A DNA stretch of 64,000 nucleotides, taken from Eshraghiella sp045129695. Lineage in GTDB: Bacteria > Bacillota > Clostridia > Lachnospirales > Lachnospiraceae. The first letter of the stretch is position 1. Each line of letters starts with the position of its first letter. This document shows positions 26,288 to 34,866 of this stretch, piece after piece. Location of the stretch: NCBI GenBank assembly GCA_045129695.1, contig JBGVJZ010000009.1, positions 1 to 64,000 of the forward strand, written 5' to 3'. The notes under the pieces are model-generated. The model was not told the DNA's origin. It worked only from the letters and a program-made list of their open reading frames with translations, and made no database searches. The position numbers and the translations under genes were made by a program.

Positions 26288-26515
26288 ATGAAGCAGTTAG
26301 TCGAAGTTATCGCAAAAGCACTTGTTGATAATCCTGATGAAGTTGTAGTTACTGAAACCGTTAAGGAAAAGGCAATCGTTTTAGAATTAAAGGTTGCGCC
26401 TTCTGATACCGGTAAGGTAATTGGAAGACAGGGTAGAATTGCCAAGTCTATTCGTGCAGTTGTGAAAGCCGCTGCAACAAAGGAAGACAAGAAAGTTATT
26501 GTAGACATCATGTAA
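26288..26515 (+). CDS. khpA: RNA-binding KH-domain protein KhpA (YlqC)
   Basis: 75 residues, a single type II KH domain with the GKVIGRQGRIAKSIR loop (the GxxG motif is GRQG). KhpA forms a complex with KhpB/Jag and affects cell division and small RNAs in several Firmicutes. ATG 26288 follows CAGGAGG; earlier in-frame ATGs lack a site. Usual position after rpsP. Confidence 0.93.
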   Translation: MKQLVEVIAKALVDNPDEVVVTETVKEKAIVLELKVAPSDTGKVIGRQGRIAKSIRAVVKAAATKEDKKVIVDIM

Positions 26516-26533
26516 CTATGAAAAGACTACTTG

Positions 26534-26560
26534 AGGCTGTCCAAATTATTTGGGCAGCCT
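26534..26560 (+). terminator. Probable terminator after khpA
   Basis: An 11-bp stem AGGCTGTCCAA/TTGGGCAGCCT (one G-U pair) with a short loop. The following tail is only moderately T-rich, so it may attenuate transcription into rimM rather than end it. Confidence 0.65.
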
Positions 26561-26596
26561 TATGATTTTATGTGGTTTATGACTATAGGAGGATGA

Positions 26597-27109
26597 ATGG
26601 AAGATTTATTACGAGTTGGTATTATTACATCTACACATGGCATTGCAGGAGAGGTTAAGGTATTTCCGACCACTGATGATGCCAACCGATTTAAAAAGCT
26701 TAAGAAATGCATTCTTAAAACTGAGAGAGACACAATGGAGCTTGATATTGCAGGTGTCAAATTTTTTAAAAACATGGTAATTCTTAAATTTAAACAGTTT
26801 ACCAATATTAATGAGGTTGAAAAATTCCGAAATAGCGAATTATATGTAACAAGAGAGAACGCCGTTCCTCTTGAGGATGGAGAATACTTTGTGTGCGATT
26901 TAATCGGACTTAAAGTAATTGATGAGGATGATAATGTTATTGGTACGATTTCTGATGTATTGCAGACTGCTGCCAATGACGTTTATGAGATAACAACCGC
27001 TGCCGGTAAAAAACATTTAATTCCGGCAATTAAGCAGTGTATATTAGATGTGGATCTTGCAGCTGGAATTATGAAAATCCATGTTTTGAAAGGATTATTG
27101 GACTTATGA
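26597..27109 (+). CDS. rimM: Ribosome maturation factor RimM
   Basis: 170 residues with the N-terminal RimM barrel (RVGIITSTHGIAGEVKVFP) and the C-terminal PRC-barrel (YFVCDLIGLKV, KKHLIPAI). It assists 30S head assembly around S19 and 16S helices. AGGAGG precedes the ATG, and the gene overlaps trmD at the stop. Confidence 0.95.
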   Translation: MEDLLRVGIITSTHGIAGEVKVFPTTDDANRFKKLKKCILKTERDTMELDIAGVKFFKNMVILKFKQFTNINEVEKFRNSELYVTRENAVPLEDGEYFVCDLIGLKVIDEDDNVIGTISDVLQTAANDVYEITTAAGKKHLIPAIKQCILDVDLAAGIMKIHVLKGLLDL

Positions 27110-27843
27110 TGAATTTTCATATATTAACGCTATTTCCTGAGATGGTTTTACAGGGTTTGAATACAAGTATACTAGGCAGAGCCATCAAGGAAGGTCATAT
27201 TACAATTAATGCAACCAATATCAGGGACTTTGCTAATAATAAGCATAACCATGTGGATGATTATCCTTATGGAGGCGGTGCCGGAATGGTTATTCAGCCC
27301 GAGCCTGTATATCAGGCTTATCAGTCGGCCTGCAAGGATATGACTACTAAGCCAAGGGTAATATATCTTACTCCACAGGGAAAGGTTTTTAATCAGTCTA
27401 TGGCTGAGGAGTTTGCACAGGAAGAGAATCTGATATTCTTATGTGGACATTATGAAGGAATTGACGAAAGAGTTCTGGATAAAATTGTTACTGATAACGT
27501 ATCAATAGGTGATTATGTGCTGACAGGCGGAGAACTTCCGGCAATGGTAATGATTGATGCAATTTCCAGAAAGGTGCCGGGTGTACTTAATAACGAACTG
27601 TCCTCAGAGATAGAGACCTTCTATGATAACCTTTTGGAATATCCTCAGTATACCAGACCTGAGGAGTGGCAGGGTGAGAAGGTTCCTGAAGTACTTTTAT
27701 CCGGACATCATGGAAATATTGAGAAGTGGAGAAGGGAAAAATCACTGGAGAGAACCTTGGAGCACAGACCGGAGTTGCTGCAAAATGCGAATCTTAGTAA
27801 GAGAGATATGGAGTATCTGGAGAGGATAAAAAGTGGTTTCTAA
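27106..27843 (+). CDS. trmD: tRNA (guanine37-N1)-methyltransferase TrmD
   Basis: 245 residues. SPOUT-class enzyme making m1G37, which prevents frameshifting. The start MNFHILTLFPEM, DDYPYGGGAGM, CGHYEGIDERV and the knot region SIGDYVLTGGELPAM are all present. ATG 27106 overlaps the rimM stop (ATGA); an upstream in-frame start inside rimM is rejected. The 3' end overlaps the next gene by 11 bases. Confidence 0.96.
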   Translation: MMNFHILTLFPEMVLQGLNTSILGRAIKEGHITINATNIRDFANNKHNHVDDYPYGGGAGMVIQPEPVYQAYQSACKDMTTKPRVIYLTPQGKVFNQSMAEEFAQEENLIFLCGHYEGIDERVLDKIVTDNVSIGDYVLTGGELPAMVMIDAISRKVPGVLNNELSSEIETFYDNLLEYPQYTRPEEWQGEKVPEVLLSGHHGNIEKWRREKSLERTLEHRPELLQNANLSKRDMEYLERIKSGF

Positions 27844-28861
27844 AAAGAAAAAAGTAACAAAAATTATTGGAAAAGGCATGGGAGTAATAGGTGTGACTCT
27901 TTTAATGGTTATATTGGGAATCTACGTTATTATGTGGATTTGTACGCATGGTCCTTCAACGATTGCAAAGGATCTTTTTGTGCTGTCTGTACGAGAGTCC
28001 AGTGCGGGAGGTTTTCTTGCCAATATGGTCTGTACCAAGGAAGAGATTGAAGAGATTGAAAAACGTAACAGCGTGGCAGACACTGATGAGAGTACTGATA
28101 CGTCTCTTATACAGTTTGTTGACAGAGAAGAAGCCGGAGAAGAAATTGTTATAGAGGGTAAGGAACCTTACCTTACAAAGGAAGGAATTCTTTTCTATAA
28201 TGTTAGTGGCTCTACATATTCAGGAACCATGATAGTAGTTGAAGATCCTTCAAGGGTATTTGTTGGAACTTCAGGTGATTATAAGGGGGAGCAGGGTATC
28301 AATGTACCGGCAATCTGTGAAAAATATCAGGCAGCCTTAGCGACAAATGCAGGTGGATTTGAGGATACAGGCGGAGTTGGCGACGGTGGAACTCCACTTG
28401 GTGTGGTGTTTTCGGAAGGTGAGTTGAAGTTTGGCATGCCTCAGGGCACTTATAATCTGATTGGATTTGATAGTAATAATGTTTTTGTCATAGGGACCAT
28501 GACGGGTCAGCAGGCTATTGACAGAGGAATAAGGGATGCAGTATCCTTCGGCCCATTCTTAATTATGAATGGTGTACCTATGGAAGTGACAGGAATGGGT
28601 GGCGGACTTAATCCGAGAACGGCAATTGGTCAGCGAGGCGATGGTGCGGTACTTTTGTTAATTATTGATGGAAGACAGACACACAGCCTTGGTGCATCCA
28701 TGAATGATTTAATAAACGAAATGCTGGATTTTGGCGCGGTCAATGCAGCGAATCTTGATGGTGGCGGTTCAACTGTTTTGTACTATGATGGAAAAGTACA
28801 GAATAAAATTTCTTCAATTTATGGAGCAAGAGGAGTTCCTACGGCAATTCTTGTACGATAG
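27833..28861 (+). CDS. Phosphodiester glycosidase (NAGPA) family membrane-anchored protein
   Basis: 342 residues, GTG start with GGAGAGG upstream. Residues ~15-37 are a single N-terminal membrane segment after a Lys-rich start, so the rest lies outside the membrane. Residues ~150-342 match the NAGPA family (phosphodiester N-acetylglucosaminidase fold): ATNAGGFEDTGG, SFGPFLIMNG, LNPRTAIGQRGDG, LIIDGRQ and the C-terminal NLDGGGSTVLYYDG. Members act on cell-surface glycopolymers or phosphodiester-linked sugars. Being inserted between trmD and rplS is unusual. Substrate unknown. Confidence 0.85.
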   Translation: MVSKKKKVTKIIGKGMGVIGVTLLMVILGIYVIMWICTHGPSTIAKDLFVLSVRESSAGGFLANMVCTKEEIEEIEKRNSVADTDESTDTSLIQFVDREEAGEEIVIEGKEPYLTKEGILFYNVSGSTYSGTMIVVEDPSRVFVGTSGDYKGEQGINVPAICEKYQAALATNAGGFEDTGGVGDGGTPLGVVFSEGELKFGMPQGTYNLIGFDSNNVFVIGTMTGQQAIDRGIRDAVSFGPFLIMNGVPMEVTGMGGGLNPRTAIGQRGDGAVLLLIIDGRQTHSLGASMNDLINEMLDFGAVNAANLDGGGSTVLYYDGKVQNKISSIYGARGVPTAILVR

Positions 28862-28873
28862 GTGGTATTACTA

Positions 28874-29968
28874 ATGAAAAAACTAACTTTTGGAAAATTT
28901 TTATTAATATATGTATCGGTTTTTGTTCTTATAATTTTTGCAATAGCTGTGGTTGTGTGGAATAAGCTTGAGGATTATCAGAGCAATTACAATAAATCCA
29001 AGGATGCAGGGGATCCCGTATTGTTTATTGAAGAACTTGTCGATGGTTGGAAGTTTTCTAATGTAGAAGATTACATTGCTGAATATGGAGCAGAAAATCT
29101 TAGCAAATATAATTCTATTGATGTTCTGGCGGAAGTTTTTACGGCAGAGGGTACGGATATTACATATAAAAAGAATGACAAATATACAGAGGTTATGCCG
29201 GTATACGATATTTATTCAGATGTAACAAGACTTGCAGTAGTGTCTCTTAAGCCGGAAGGTGCTAATGACGAGTTTGGATTTCATAAGTGGCAGATAAGGG
29301 ATTTGGTGTTTGATACGAATACTCTTGAGACTACCAACTATATCGTTAAAGTTGCAAAAGATAGTGAAGTTACAGTTAATGGTATGAAGCTTGAGTTATC
29401 AGAGGCTAAGAAGATTTATTCCGATTCGGATGTATTAAGTACATGGGTCAGTGACAAATATGGATTTGTAAGAGAATTTGCTGAATATGAGCTTGGAGCA
29501 TGTGTTTCAATTCCTAATATTGAAGTACAGGATATTAATGGTAATCCAATAACTGAATATACCTGTAATGATAATGTAATTACATATAATTGTGCAGCCG
29601 GGGCTGAATTTACAGAGACAGTTGAACCAAGAGTTCTTGAAATTACACATTCATATATTTCTAATATATATTACAAGCTAAGCTTTTACCAGATGTCCAA
29701 GTATCTGGTTGACAATTCAGATGCTTATGCGGTGATTAAAGATGTTCAGAGCAGTATTGTATGGGGCTGGCATCCGGATGTTGTTGAGATAATTGAAGAA
29801 AGTGTATCTGACTATGTCAGATATAGTGACACACTTTTTTCTTGTAAATATTATGCTAAAATATATAAGGCGGATGAGGATGAAGAATATCAGGAAGTAT
29901 TCAATTATCATCTTTTATTTGAGCAGGTGAATGGGCAATATTTTCTTACATATTTTAATCTTAATTAG
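28874..29968 (+). CDS. Membrane-anchored hypothetical protein
   Basis: 364 residues. I do not recognise a family. Residues ~7-30 form a signal-anchor segment; the remainder is acidic, hydrophilic and rich in Tyr, Asp and Glu, and is presumably outside the cell. ATG 28874 fits the AGGTGG at 28860-28865; a GTG at 28862 is inside that site. It lies 12 bp after the NAGPA-family gene with matching topology, so the two probably act together at the cell surface (inference). Confidence 0.75.
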   Translation: MKKLTFGKFLLIYVSVFVLIIFAIAVVVWNKLEDYQSNYNKSKDAGDPVLFIEELVDGWKFSNVEDYIAEYGAENLSKYNSIDVLAEVFTAEGTDITYKKNDKYTEVMPVYDIYSDVTRLAVVSLKPEGANDEFGFHKWQIRDLVFDTNTLETTNYIVKVAKDSEVTVNGMKLELSEAKKIYSDSDVLSTWVSDKYGFVREFAEYELGACVSIPNIEVQDINGNPITEYTCNDNVITYNCAAGAEFTETVEPRVLEITHSYISNIYYKLSFYQMSKYLVDNSDAYAVIKDVQSSIVWGWHPDVVEIIEESVSDYVRYSDTLFSCKYYAKIYKADEDEEYQEVFNYHLLFEQVNGQYFLTYFNLN

Positions 29969-29997
29969 TGTCTGCTGATTAATTTTAAAATTCCCTC

Positions 29998-30026
29998 TTG
30001 ATTTTCATTCTTCTTTATGATATATT
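29998..30026 (+). promoter_or_regulatory. Promoter of rplS
   Basis: TTGATT (29998-30003), 17-bp spacer and TATATT (30021-30026) with an extended -10 TGA directly before it. It gives rplS its own transcript with a leader of about 67 bases. Confidence 0.78.
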
Positions 30027-30032
30027 TCAATA

Positions 30033-30099
30033 GTTGTATTAAGTGGCGGTCCGCTGTTACGGAAAGTATTAAGAACGTCATATTTTAGGAGGAAATAAG
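30033..30099 (+). other. rplS 5' leader (possible L19 autoregulatory RNA)
   Basis: The leader contains a GC-rich centre (30044-30055) flanked by a direct repeat of GTATTAAG at 30036-30043 and 30066-30073, then TTAGGAGG. Firmicute L19 leaders are a known RNA family, but I cannot confirm a match by eye. Confidence 0.35.
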
Positions 30100-30447
30100 A
30101 TGAACGACATTATTAAGAACATTGAAGCAGCACAGATGAAAGAATCTGTACCTGAGTTCAGAGTCGGAGATACTGTTAAGGTATCAGCTAAGATCAAAGA
30201 AGGAAACCGTGAGAGAATTCAGGTTTTCGAAGGAACTGTTATTAAGAGACAGGGCGGAAGTAACCGTGAGACATTTACTGTTAGAAAGATTTCTAACGGC
30301 GTAGGTGTTGAAAAGACTTGGCCATTACACTCACCATTTGTTGAGGATATCACTGTTGTAAGACGTGGTAAGGCCAGAAGAGCTAAATTATTCTACTTAA
30401 GAAGCAGAGTAGGTAAGGCAGCTAAGGTTAAAGAACTTGTAAAATAA
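30100..30447 (+). CDS. rplS: 50S ribosomal protein L19
   Basis: 115 residues. FRVGDTVKVSAKIKEGNRERIQVFEG, RQGGSNRETFTVRKIS and the C-terminal RRGKARRAKLFYLR are diagnostic. L19 sits at the subunit interface. Strong GGAGG. Followed by a terminator. Confidence 0.97.
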   Translation: MNDIIKNIEAAQMKESVPEFRVGDTVKVSAKIKEGNRERIQVFEGTVIKRQGGSNRETFTVRKISNGVGVEKTWPLHSPFVEDITVVRRGKARRAKLFYLRSRVGKAAKVKELVK

Positions 30448-30457
30448 TAATGATTTT

Positions 30458-30489
30458 AAACGCGGTAGATATTTATATCTATCGCGTTT
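30458..30489 (+). terminator. Terminator after rplS
   Basis: A 14-bp stem AAACGCGGTAGATA/TATCTATCGCGTTT (one G-U pair) with a TTTA loop. The T-rich tail is weak, partly because the -35 box of the lepB promoter begins here. Confidence 0.78.
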
Positions 30490-30517
30490 GACGTTTTAAG
30501 GTTTAATATGGTACTAT
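30488..30517 (+). promoter_or_regulatory. Probable promoter of lepB
   Basis: TTGACG (30488-30493), 18-bp spacer, TACTAT (30512-30517) with an extended -10 TGG. The first bases of the -35 box are the end of the rplS terminator stem. Confidence 0.55.
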
Positions 30518-30547
30518 CATTCTAGTAAATATTTATATGGAGCAGTT

Positions 30548-31150
30548 ATGATTACCTTTAAGAAACGAGAAATAATTTACAGACCTTATGAATCAATTAT
30601 TAAGACAATTGTTGATTTAATTATAATAGTATGTGCAGCATTTCTTTTTGTTACATTCCTTTTTGACAATACCACAATTTCAGGTCATTCCATGAATGCA
30701 ACCTTAAGTGATGGTAATGTAGTTCTGGTAAATAAATCAATTTACCGCTTCAGGAATCCGAAGAGATATGATCTGATTGTTTTTGAACCCAATATTGGAA
30801 ATGTTTCACAATACTATGTAAAACGTGTTATCGGTCTTCCGGGCGAAACAGTACAGATTATTGACGGAAGAGTATATATAGATGGTAAACCCTTAGAGGA
30901 TGATGTTATTGATACAGTTATATATAATTCAGGGAATGCCTCTGAGCCTATTGAACTTGGCTATGGAGAATATTTTGTGCTGGGAGATAACCGCAATAAC
31001 AGTGATGACAGCCGCTTTTCCAATGTAGGGCTGGTGAAAGCGGATTCGATAATCGGCTCACCATGGCTTGTTGTATATCCGTTTTCGGATTTCGGAACAA
31101 TTGAAGCTAAGGTACTTGTACAGGAAGAGCCGGAGACAGAGACTAAATAG
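30548..31150 (+). CDS. lepB: Signal peptidase I
   Basis: 200 residues. A single membrane segment at ~20-40 leaves the catalytic domain outside. Ser48 in SGHSM and Lys92 in YYVKRVIGLPGE form the Ser/Lys dyad; GDNRNNSDDSR is box E. It removes signal peptides after Sec export. Here it lies between rplS and rbgA, a common Clostridia arrangement. Confidence 0.95.
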   Translation: MITFKKREIIYRPYESIIKTIVDLIIIVCAAFLFVTFLFDNTTISGHSMNATLSDGNVVLVNKSIYRFRNPKRYDLIVFEPNIGNVSQYYVKRVIGLPGETVQIIDGRVYIDGKPLEDDVIDTVIYNSGNASEPIELGYGEYFVLGDNRNNSDDSRFSNVGLVKADSIIGSPWLVVYPFSDFGTIEAKVLVQEEPETETK

Positions 31151-31165
31151 AAGCGAGGAAACATA

Positions 31166-32002
31166 ATGAAAATACAGTGGTATCCCGGTCATATGACCAA
31201 GGCAAAAAGAATGATGCAGGAGGATATTAAATTAATTGATTTAGTAATAGAGCTGCTGGATGCAAGAATACCTGTTGCCAGCCGTAATCCTGATATCGAC
31301 AGCCTTGCAGGAAATAAATCCAGACTTGTACTTTTAAATAAAGCTGATTTGGCAGATGAGCGAGTAACTAACGAATGGGTGGAGTATTTTAATCAAAAAG
31401 GACTGTTGGTAGTTAAGCTTGATTCAAGAAACAGAAATGGTATGAAGCAGGTTCAGAATGCCATTATGGAGGCTTGTAAGGCCAAGATAGAAAGAGATAG
31501 AAAAAGAGGGATTATTAACAGACCTGTTCGTGCTATGGTAGCAGGAATTCCTAATGTGGGTAAATCAACCTTTATTAATTCTTTTGCAGGCAAGGCATGT
31601 GCAAAGACCGGTAACAAACCGGGTGTAACCAAGGGTAAGCAGTGGATACGTCTGAATAAAAATGTTGAGCTTCTGGATACGCCGGGAATTCTGTGGCCTA
31701 AATTTGATGATGAAGCAGTTGGAACGAATCTTGCTTTCATCGGTTCTGTTAATGACCAGATATTGAATCTGTCAGAGCTTGCTTATGAGTTGGTTAATTA
31801 TATTCTGGCTAATTATCCGGGTGCAATTCATTCAAGATATGGTGTTGAAGAAACCAATCCGAATAAGATTTTTGAAGATATTGCAGTTGCCAAATCCTGT
31901 CTGAAAAAGGGCGGAGAATTTGATATTGACAAAGTGGTATCCATGATAATAGATGATTTTCGCTCAGGCAAGCTGGGTAAAATTTCATTGGAAAGACCAT
32001 AA
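31166..32002 (+). CDS. rbgA: Ribosome biogenesis GTPase RbgA (YlqF)
   Basis: 278 residues. Circularly permuted GTPase: NKAD (58-61) comes before GIPNVGKS (127-134) and DTPG. The N-terminal WYPGHMTKAKR is the family start. It acts late in 50S assembly, helping L16, L27 and L36 join. Standard place before rnhB. Confidence 0.96.
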   Translation: MKIQWYPGHMTKAKRMMQEDIKLIDLVIELLDARIPVASRNPDIDSLAGNKSRLVLLNKADLADERVTNEWVEYFNQKGLLVVKLDSRNRNGMKQVQNAIMEACKAKIERDRKRGIINRPVRAMVAGIPNVGKSTFINSFAGKACAKTGNKPGVTKGKQWIRLNKNVELLDTPGILWPKFDDEAVGTNLAFIGSVNDQILNLSELAYELVNYILANYPGAIHSRYGVEETNPNKIFEDIAVAKSCLKKGGEFDIDKVVSMIIDDFRSGKLGKISLERP

Positions 32003-32036
32003 TTTAAACTGAAAAGACCTTAGATTGGAGATAATT

Positions 32037-32669
32037 ATGACCAAGGAAGAACGTTTACAGGCAGAATTACAGAGAACTAAAAATATGCAGAAATTCGAAG
32101 AAGAATATTCAATGTACGCACATATCTGTGGTATTGATGAAGCAGGAAGGGGGCCGTTATGCGGTCCGGTGGTTGCCGGTGCTGTAATTCTTCCTAAGAA
32201 CTGCGATATTTTATATATTAATGATTCTAAGAAATTAAGTGAAAAAATGCGTGATGTTCTGTATGATGAGATATCACATGGAGCGGTGGCGTGGAGTGTC
32301 GGTATTGTGTCACCTGAAAGAATTGATGAGATTAATATTTTACAGGCAACCTATGAAGCAATGAAAATTGCTATTGAGAATTTAAAGATCCAACCCGATA
32401 TATTATTTAATGATGCAGTTACAATACCGGGGATAGATATTAAACAGATTCCAATCATCAAGGGTGATGCTAAGAGCCAGTCAATTGCTGCTGCAAGTAT
32501 TATAGCAAAGGTTACAAGGGATAGAATGATGAAGGAGTATGATGAATTATATCCTATGTATGGTTTTGCCAGAAATAAAGGATATGGCACCAAGGAGCAT
32601 ATTAATGCATTAAAGGAGTATGGACCATGTCCTATACACAGAACAACCTTTATTAAAAACTTTAAATAG
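32037..32669 (+). CDS. rnhB: Ribonuclease HII
   Basis: 210 residues. The catalytic DEAGRGPLCGPV motif (the first Asp and Glu bind metal) lies at about 38-50, with NDSKKLSE and the later INDAV/GDAKS segments. It removes single ribonucleotides and RNA-DNA hybrids. ATG 32037 is preferred because GGAG sits 6 bases before it. Confidence 0.96.
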   Translation: MTKEERLQAELQRTKNMQKFEEEYSMYAHICGIDEAGRGPLCGPVVAGAVILPKNCDILYINDSKKLSEKMRDVLYDEISHGAVAWSVGIVSPERIDEINILQATYEAMKIAIENLKIQPDILFNDAVTIPGIDIKQIPIIKGDAKSQSIAAASIIAKVTRDRMMKEYDELYPMYGFARNKGYGTKEHINALKEYGPCPIHRTTFIKNFK

Positions 32670-32683
32670 CAGGGAATGATATA

Positions 32684-34237
32684 ATGAATCTTAATATTCG
32701 TAATGTGAATTACATTTCAAATGCAACGGATAATAATGCAGGTCAGGGTGCTGCGGTTAGTGGACAGCGATATATTACTGTGCCTTCGGGGCTGTCCGCC
32801 TCTGAGGCAGGTCTTGCACTTCTTGCAGGTCTCCGGGAGGGAGATGTGTTTACAGGTGAGATTACGAATATTACACAGAATCAGATTACGCTTGCGTTAT
32901 CTGATTCCGTAACAATCAATGCTTTACTTTCGGATGCATTATCCTATAACATTGGAGATACTGCGTCATTTTCCATAAAAAGTAATTCAGGAGAACAAAT
33001 CGTTCTTAAGTCCATTAATACAGAGAGACTTCAGAATCTTATGAATGACCAGACAATACATAATGCATTAAGAAATGCAAAATTGTCTGTTAATGAGACT
33101 ACTGTTTCTCTTGTTCACAATTTAATGAAGCAGGGGCAGCCCATTGATTCAGCTTCACTGAATCATTATGTGCAGTTACTGGAACAACATCCCAACGCAA
33201 CAGTGGATGATATTATTCTTCTGACTAAAATGGATATTCCTGTTACAGAGGAAAATATTAATGCAATTCATAATTATTATGAATTTAATCAGGGGTTGAG
33301 CGCTAAGGCAAATGATTTAACAATGAGTCTTCAGAATGCATTACTGCAATTTGATACCACATCTGAGACTGGAAAGGTATTAACAGATGTTCTGACCTCC
33401 TTTTCCGATACGATTTCGCCGCCAGAGCAGCTTTCTGTGCTTGGAGAGAAGAATTTATCAACATTACGTGATATTCTTAATGTTGCAGATACTCCTGCGA
33501 CAGCACAGCTTTTAACAAGGCTTGAAGGCAATAGAATAACAGCCGGGGAGTTTTTAACGGAGTTTGCTGATATTCTTAAAAATACTGCAATGGATAAGGA
33601 TGTTGCGCAGAAAATTATAAGAAGCGATGAATTCAGAGAAGTTATTAATAATTTCATAAGGCAGGAGATTTTTCTTCAGCCGGAGCATATTAACCATGAG
33701 AATCTGAAAAAATTATTCGGAAAAATACTTTCGGATAATAAAAATCTTGCTGAGAAGCTTTCGGGAAACCCTAAATTAAATGAATTTATGCAGAATACAC
33801 AGACTATATCCGGCAATATTGAATTTATGAATAATATTAATCATTTTATGTCTTTTGTTCAGATTCCTATTAAAATGTCAGGACAGAATGCACACGGTGA
33901 TTTATATGTATATAAGAATGGTAAGAATATCGCTGAAGGTAAGGAAGAGTTAAAAGCATTTCTCCATCTTGATATGGACAATCTGGGACCACTGGATGTA
34001 CTTGTAACTCTTAAGAATAATAATGTTGCAACTAATTTCAAGGTGGCGAATGAAGATATATTGAATTATATTGAAGCACATATTTCTGAATTAAATGCTG
34101 CACTTAAAAAGCTAGGTTATAATGTGGAGACAATTGTTGATTTGAATGACACTCCATATACCTTCAAAACAGGTGTAATTGAACAGGAATTTCCTCCTGT
34201 TGAAATTAAACGGTTTTCTTTTGATGTGAGAGCGTAG
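32684..34237 (+). CDS. YlqG-like protein with FliK/hook-length-control-like C-terminus
   Basis: 517 residues, largely helical and Asn/Leu-rich, with no signal peptide or membrane segment. An N-terminal beta-rich part (~45-120, GDVFTGEITNITQNQITLAL) resembles a small barrel. The C-terminal ~110 residues (YVYKNGKNI, LDMDNLGPLDVLVTLKNNNV) resemble the flagellar hook-length control C-domain. Position between rnhB and an FlhB-C-like gene matches ylqG of Bacillus, whose function is unknown. No flagellar genes are nearby. Confidence 0.7.
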   Translation: MNLNIRNVNYISNATDNNAGQGAAVSGQRYITVPSGLSASEAGLALLAGLREGDVFTGEITNITQNQITLALSDSVTINALLSDALSYNIGDTASFSIKSNSGEQIVLKSINTERLQNLMNDQTIHNALRNAKLSVNETTVSLVHNLMKQGQPIDSASLNHYVQLLEQHPNATVDDIILLTKMDIPVTEENINAIHNYYEFNQGLSAKANDLTMSLQNALLQFDTTSETGKVLTDVLTSFSDTISPPEQLSVLGEKNLSTLRDILNVADTPATAQLLTRLEGNRITAGEFLTEFADILKNTAMDKDVAQKIIRSDEFREVINNFIRQEIFLQPEHINHENLKKLFGKILSDNKNLAEKLSGNPKLNEFMQNTQTISGNIEFMNNINHFMSFVQIPIKMSGQNAHGDLYVYKNGKNIAEGKEELKAFLHLDMDNLGPLDVLVTLKNNNVATNFKVANEDILNYIEAHISELNAALKKLGYNVETIVDLNDTPYTFKTGVIEQEFPPVEIKRFSFDVRA

Positions 34238-34244
34238 GTGTATT

Positions 34245-34532
34245 ATGGAAGAAAAAAACACAACCAAAAAGCAGGCGATTGCCCTGCAATATAATGCAGG
34301 TGATGAATCTCCGACAATAGTTGCGTCAGGAACCGGTATTCTCGCAGACAAAATTATCGAGAAAGCCAGGGAAAGTGATGTCCCTTTATATGAAGATGCC
34401 AAACTTGCCAATACCTTGTCAAAGCTTGAAATAGGAGACATGATTCCTCCTGAGCTGTATAATGTTGTTGCACAGATTTTAGTATTTGTGGATAACCTTG
34501 ATAAATTAAAAGGAAAAATAGATGGTAAATAG
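34245..34532 (+). CDS. FlhB C-terminal-like protein (YlqH family)
   Basis: 95 residues resembling the cytoplasmic C-domain of FlhB/EscU export-gate proteins: KQAIALQYNAGDESPTIVASGTG, then EKARESDVPLYEDAKLANTLSKLEIGDMIPPELYNVVAQIL. The NPTH autocleavage motif and the membrane domain of real FlhB are absent. Companion of the FliK-like gene upstream; the pair mirrors Bacillus ylqG-ylqH. It overlaps yraN by 11 bases. Confidence 0.85.
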   Translation: MEEKNTTKKQAIALQYNAGDESPTIVASGTGILADKIIEKARESDVPLYEDAKLANTLSKLEIGDMIPPELYNVVAQILVFVDNLDKLKGKIDGK

Positions 34533-34866
34533 AAGAGAAATCGGTACGCAGCAGGAATTGCTTGCAGCGGATTATTTAAAGAAAAAGGGTTATGATATTT
34601 ACTGTATGAATTTTCGCTGTAAAACCGGTGAAATTGATATTATTGCGAAAGATGGAGATTATCTTGTGTTCTGCGAAGTAAAATATCGTGCCACAGCAAC
34701 ATATGGATACCCTGAGGAGGCAGTTGATTATTATAAACAGAATACAATCCGAAGGGTATCCCAATTTTATATGCTTAAGAATAATATAGATATGAACACA
34801 CCTGTAAGATTTGATGTAATTGCGATTCTCGGGGGGAAATTAAAACATATAAGGAATGCATTTTAA
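34522..34866 (+). CDS. yraN: UPF0102 family protein YraN (predicted endonuclease fold)
   Basis: 114 residues. GTQQELLAADYLKKKGY at the start, then GEIDIIAKDGDYLVFCEVKYR, which carries the D-ExK arrangement of restriction-endonuclease-like folds. Biochemical role is not settled. Overlaps both neighbours, so it is in the same transcript as ylqH and pgeF. Confidence 0.9.
   Translation: MVNRREIGTQQELLAADYLKKKGYDIYCMNFRCKTGEIDIIAKDGDYLVFCEVKYRATATYGYPEEAVDYYKQNTIRRVSQFYMLKNNIDMNTPVRFDVIAILGGKLKHIRNAF

Noticed and set aside
27037..27105. Longer N-terminal form of TrmD starting inside rimM
   Set aside because: TrmD proteins start with MNFHILTLFPEM; the ATGA overlap at 27106 gives exactly this and the upstream part has no family match.
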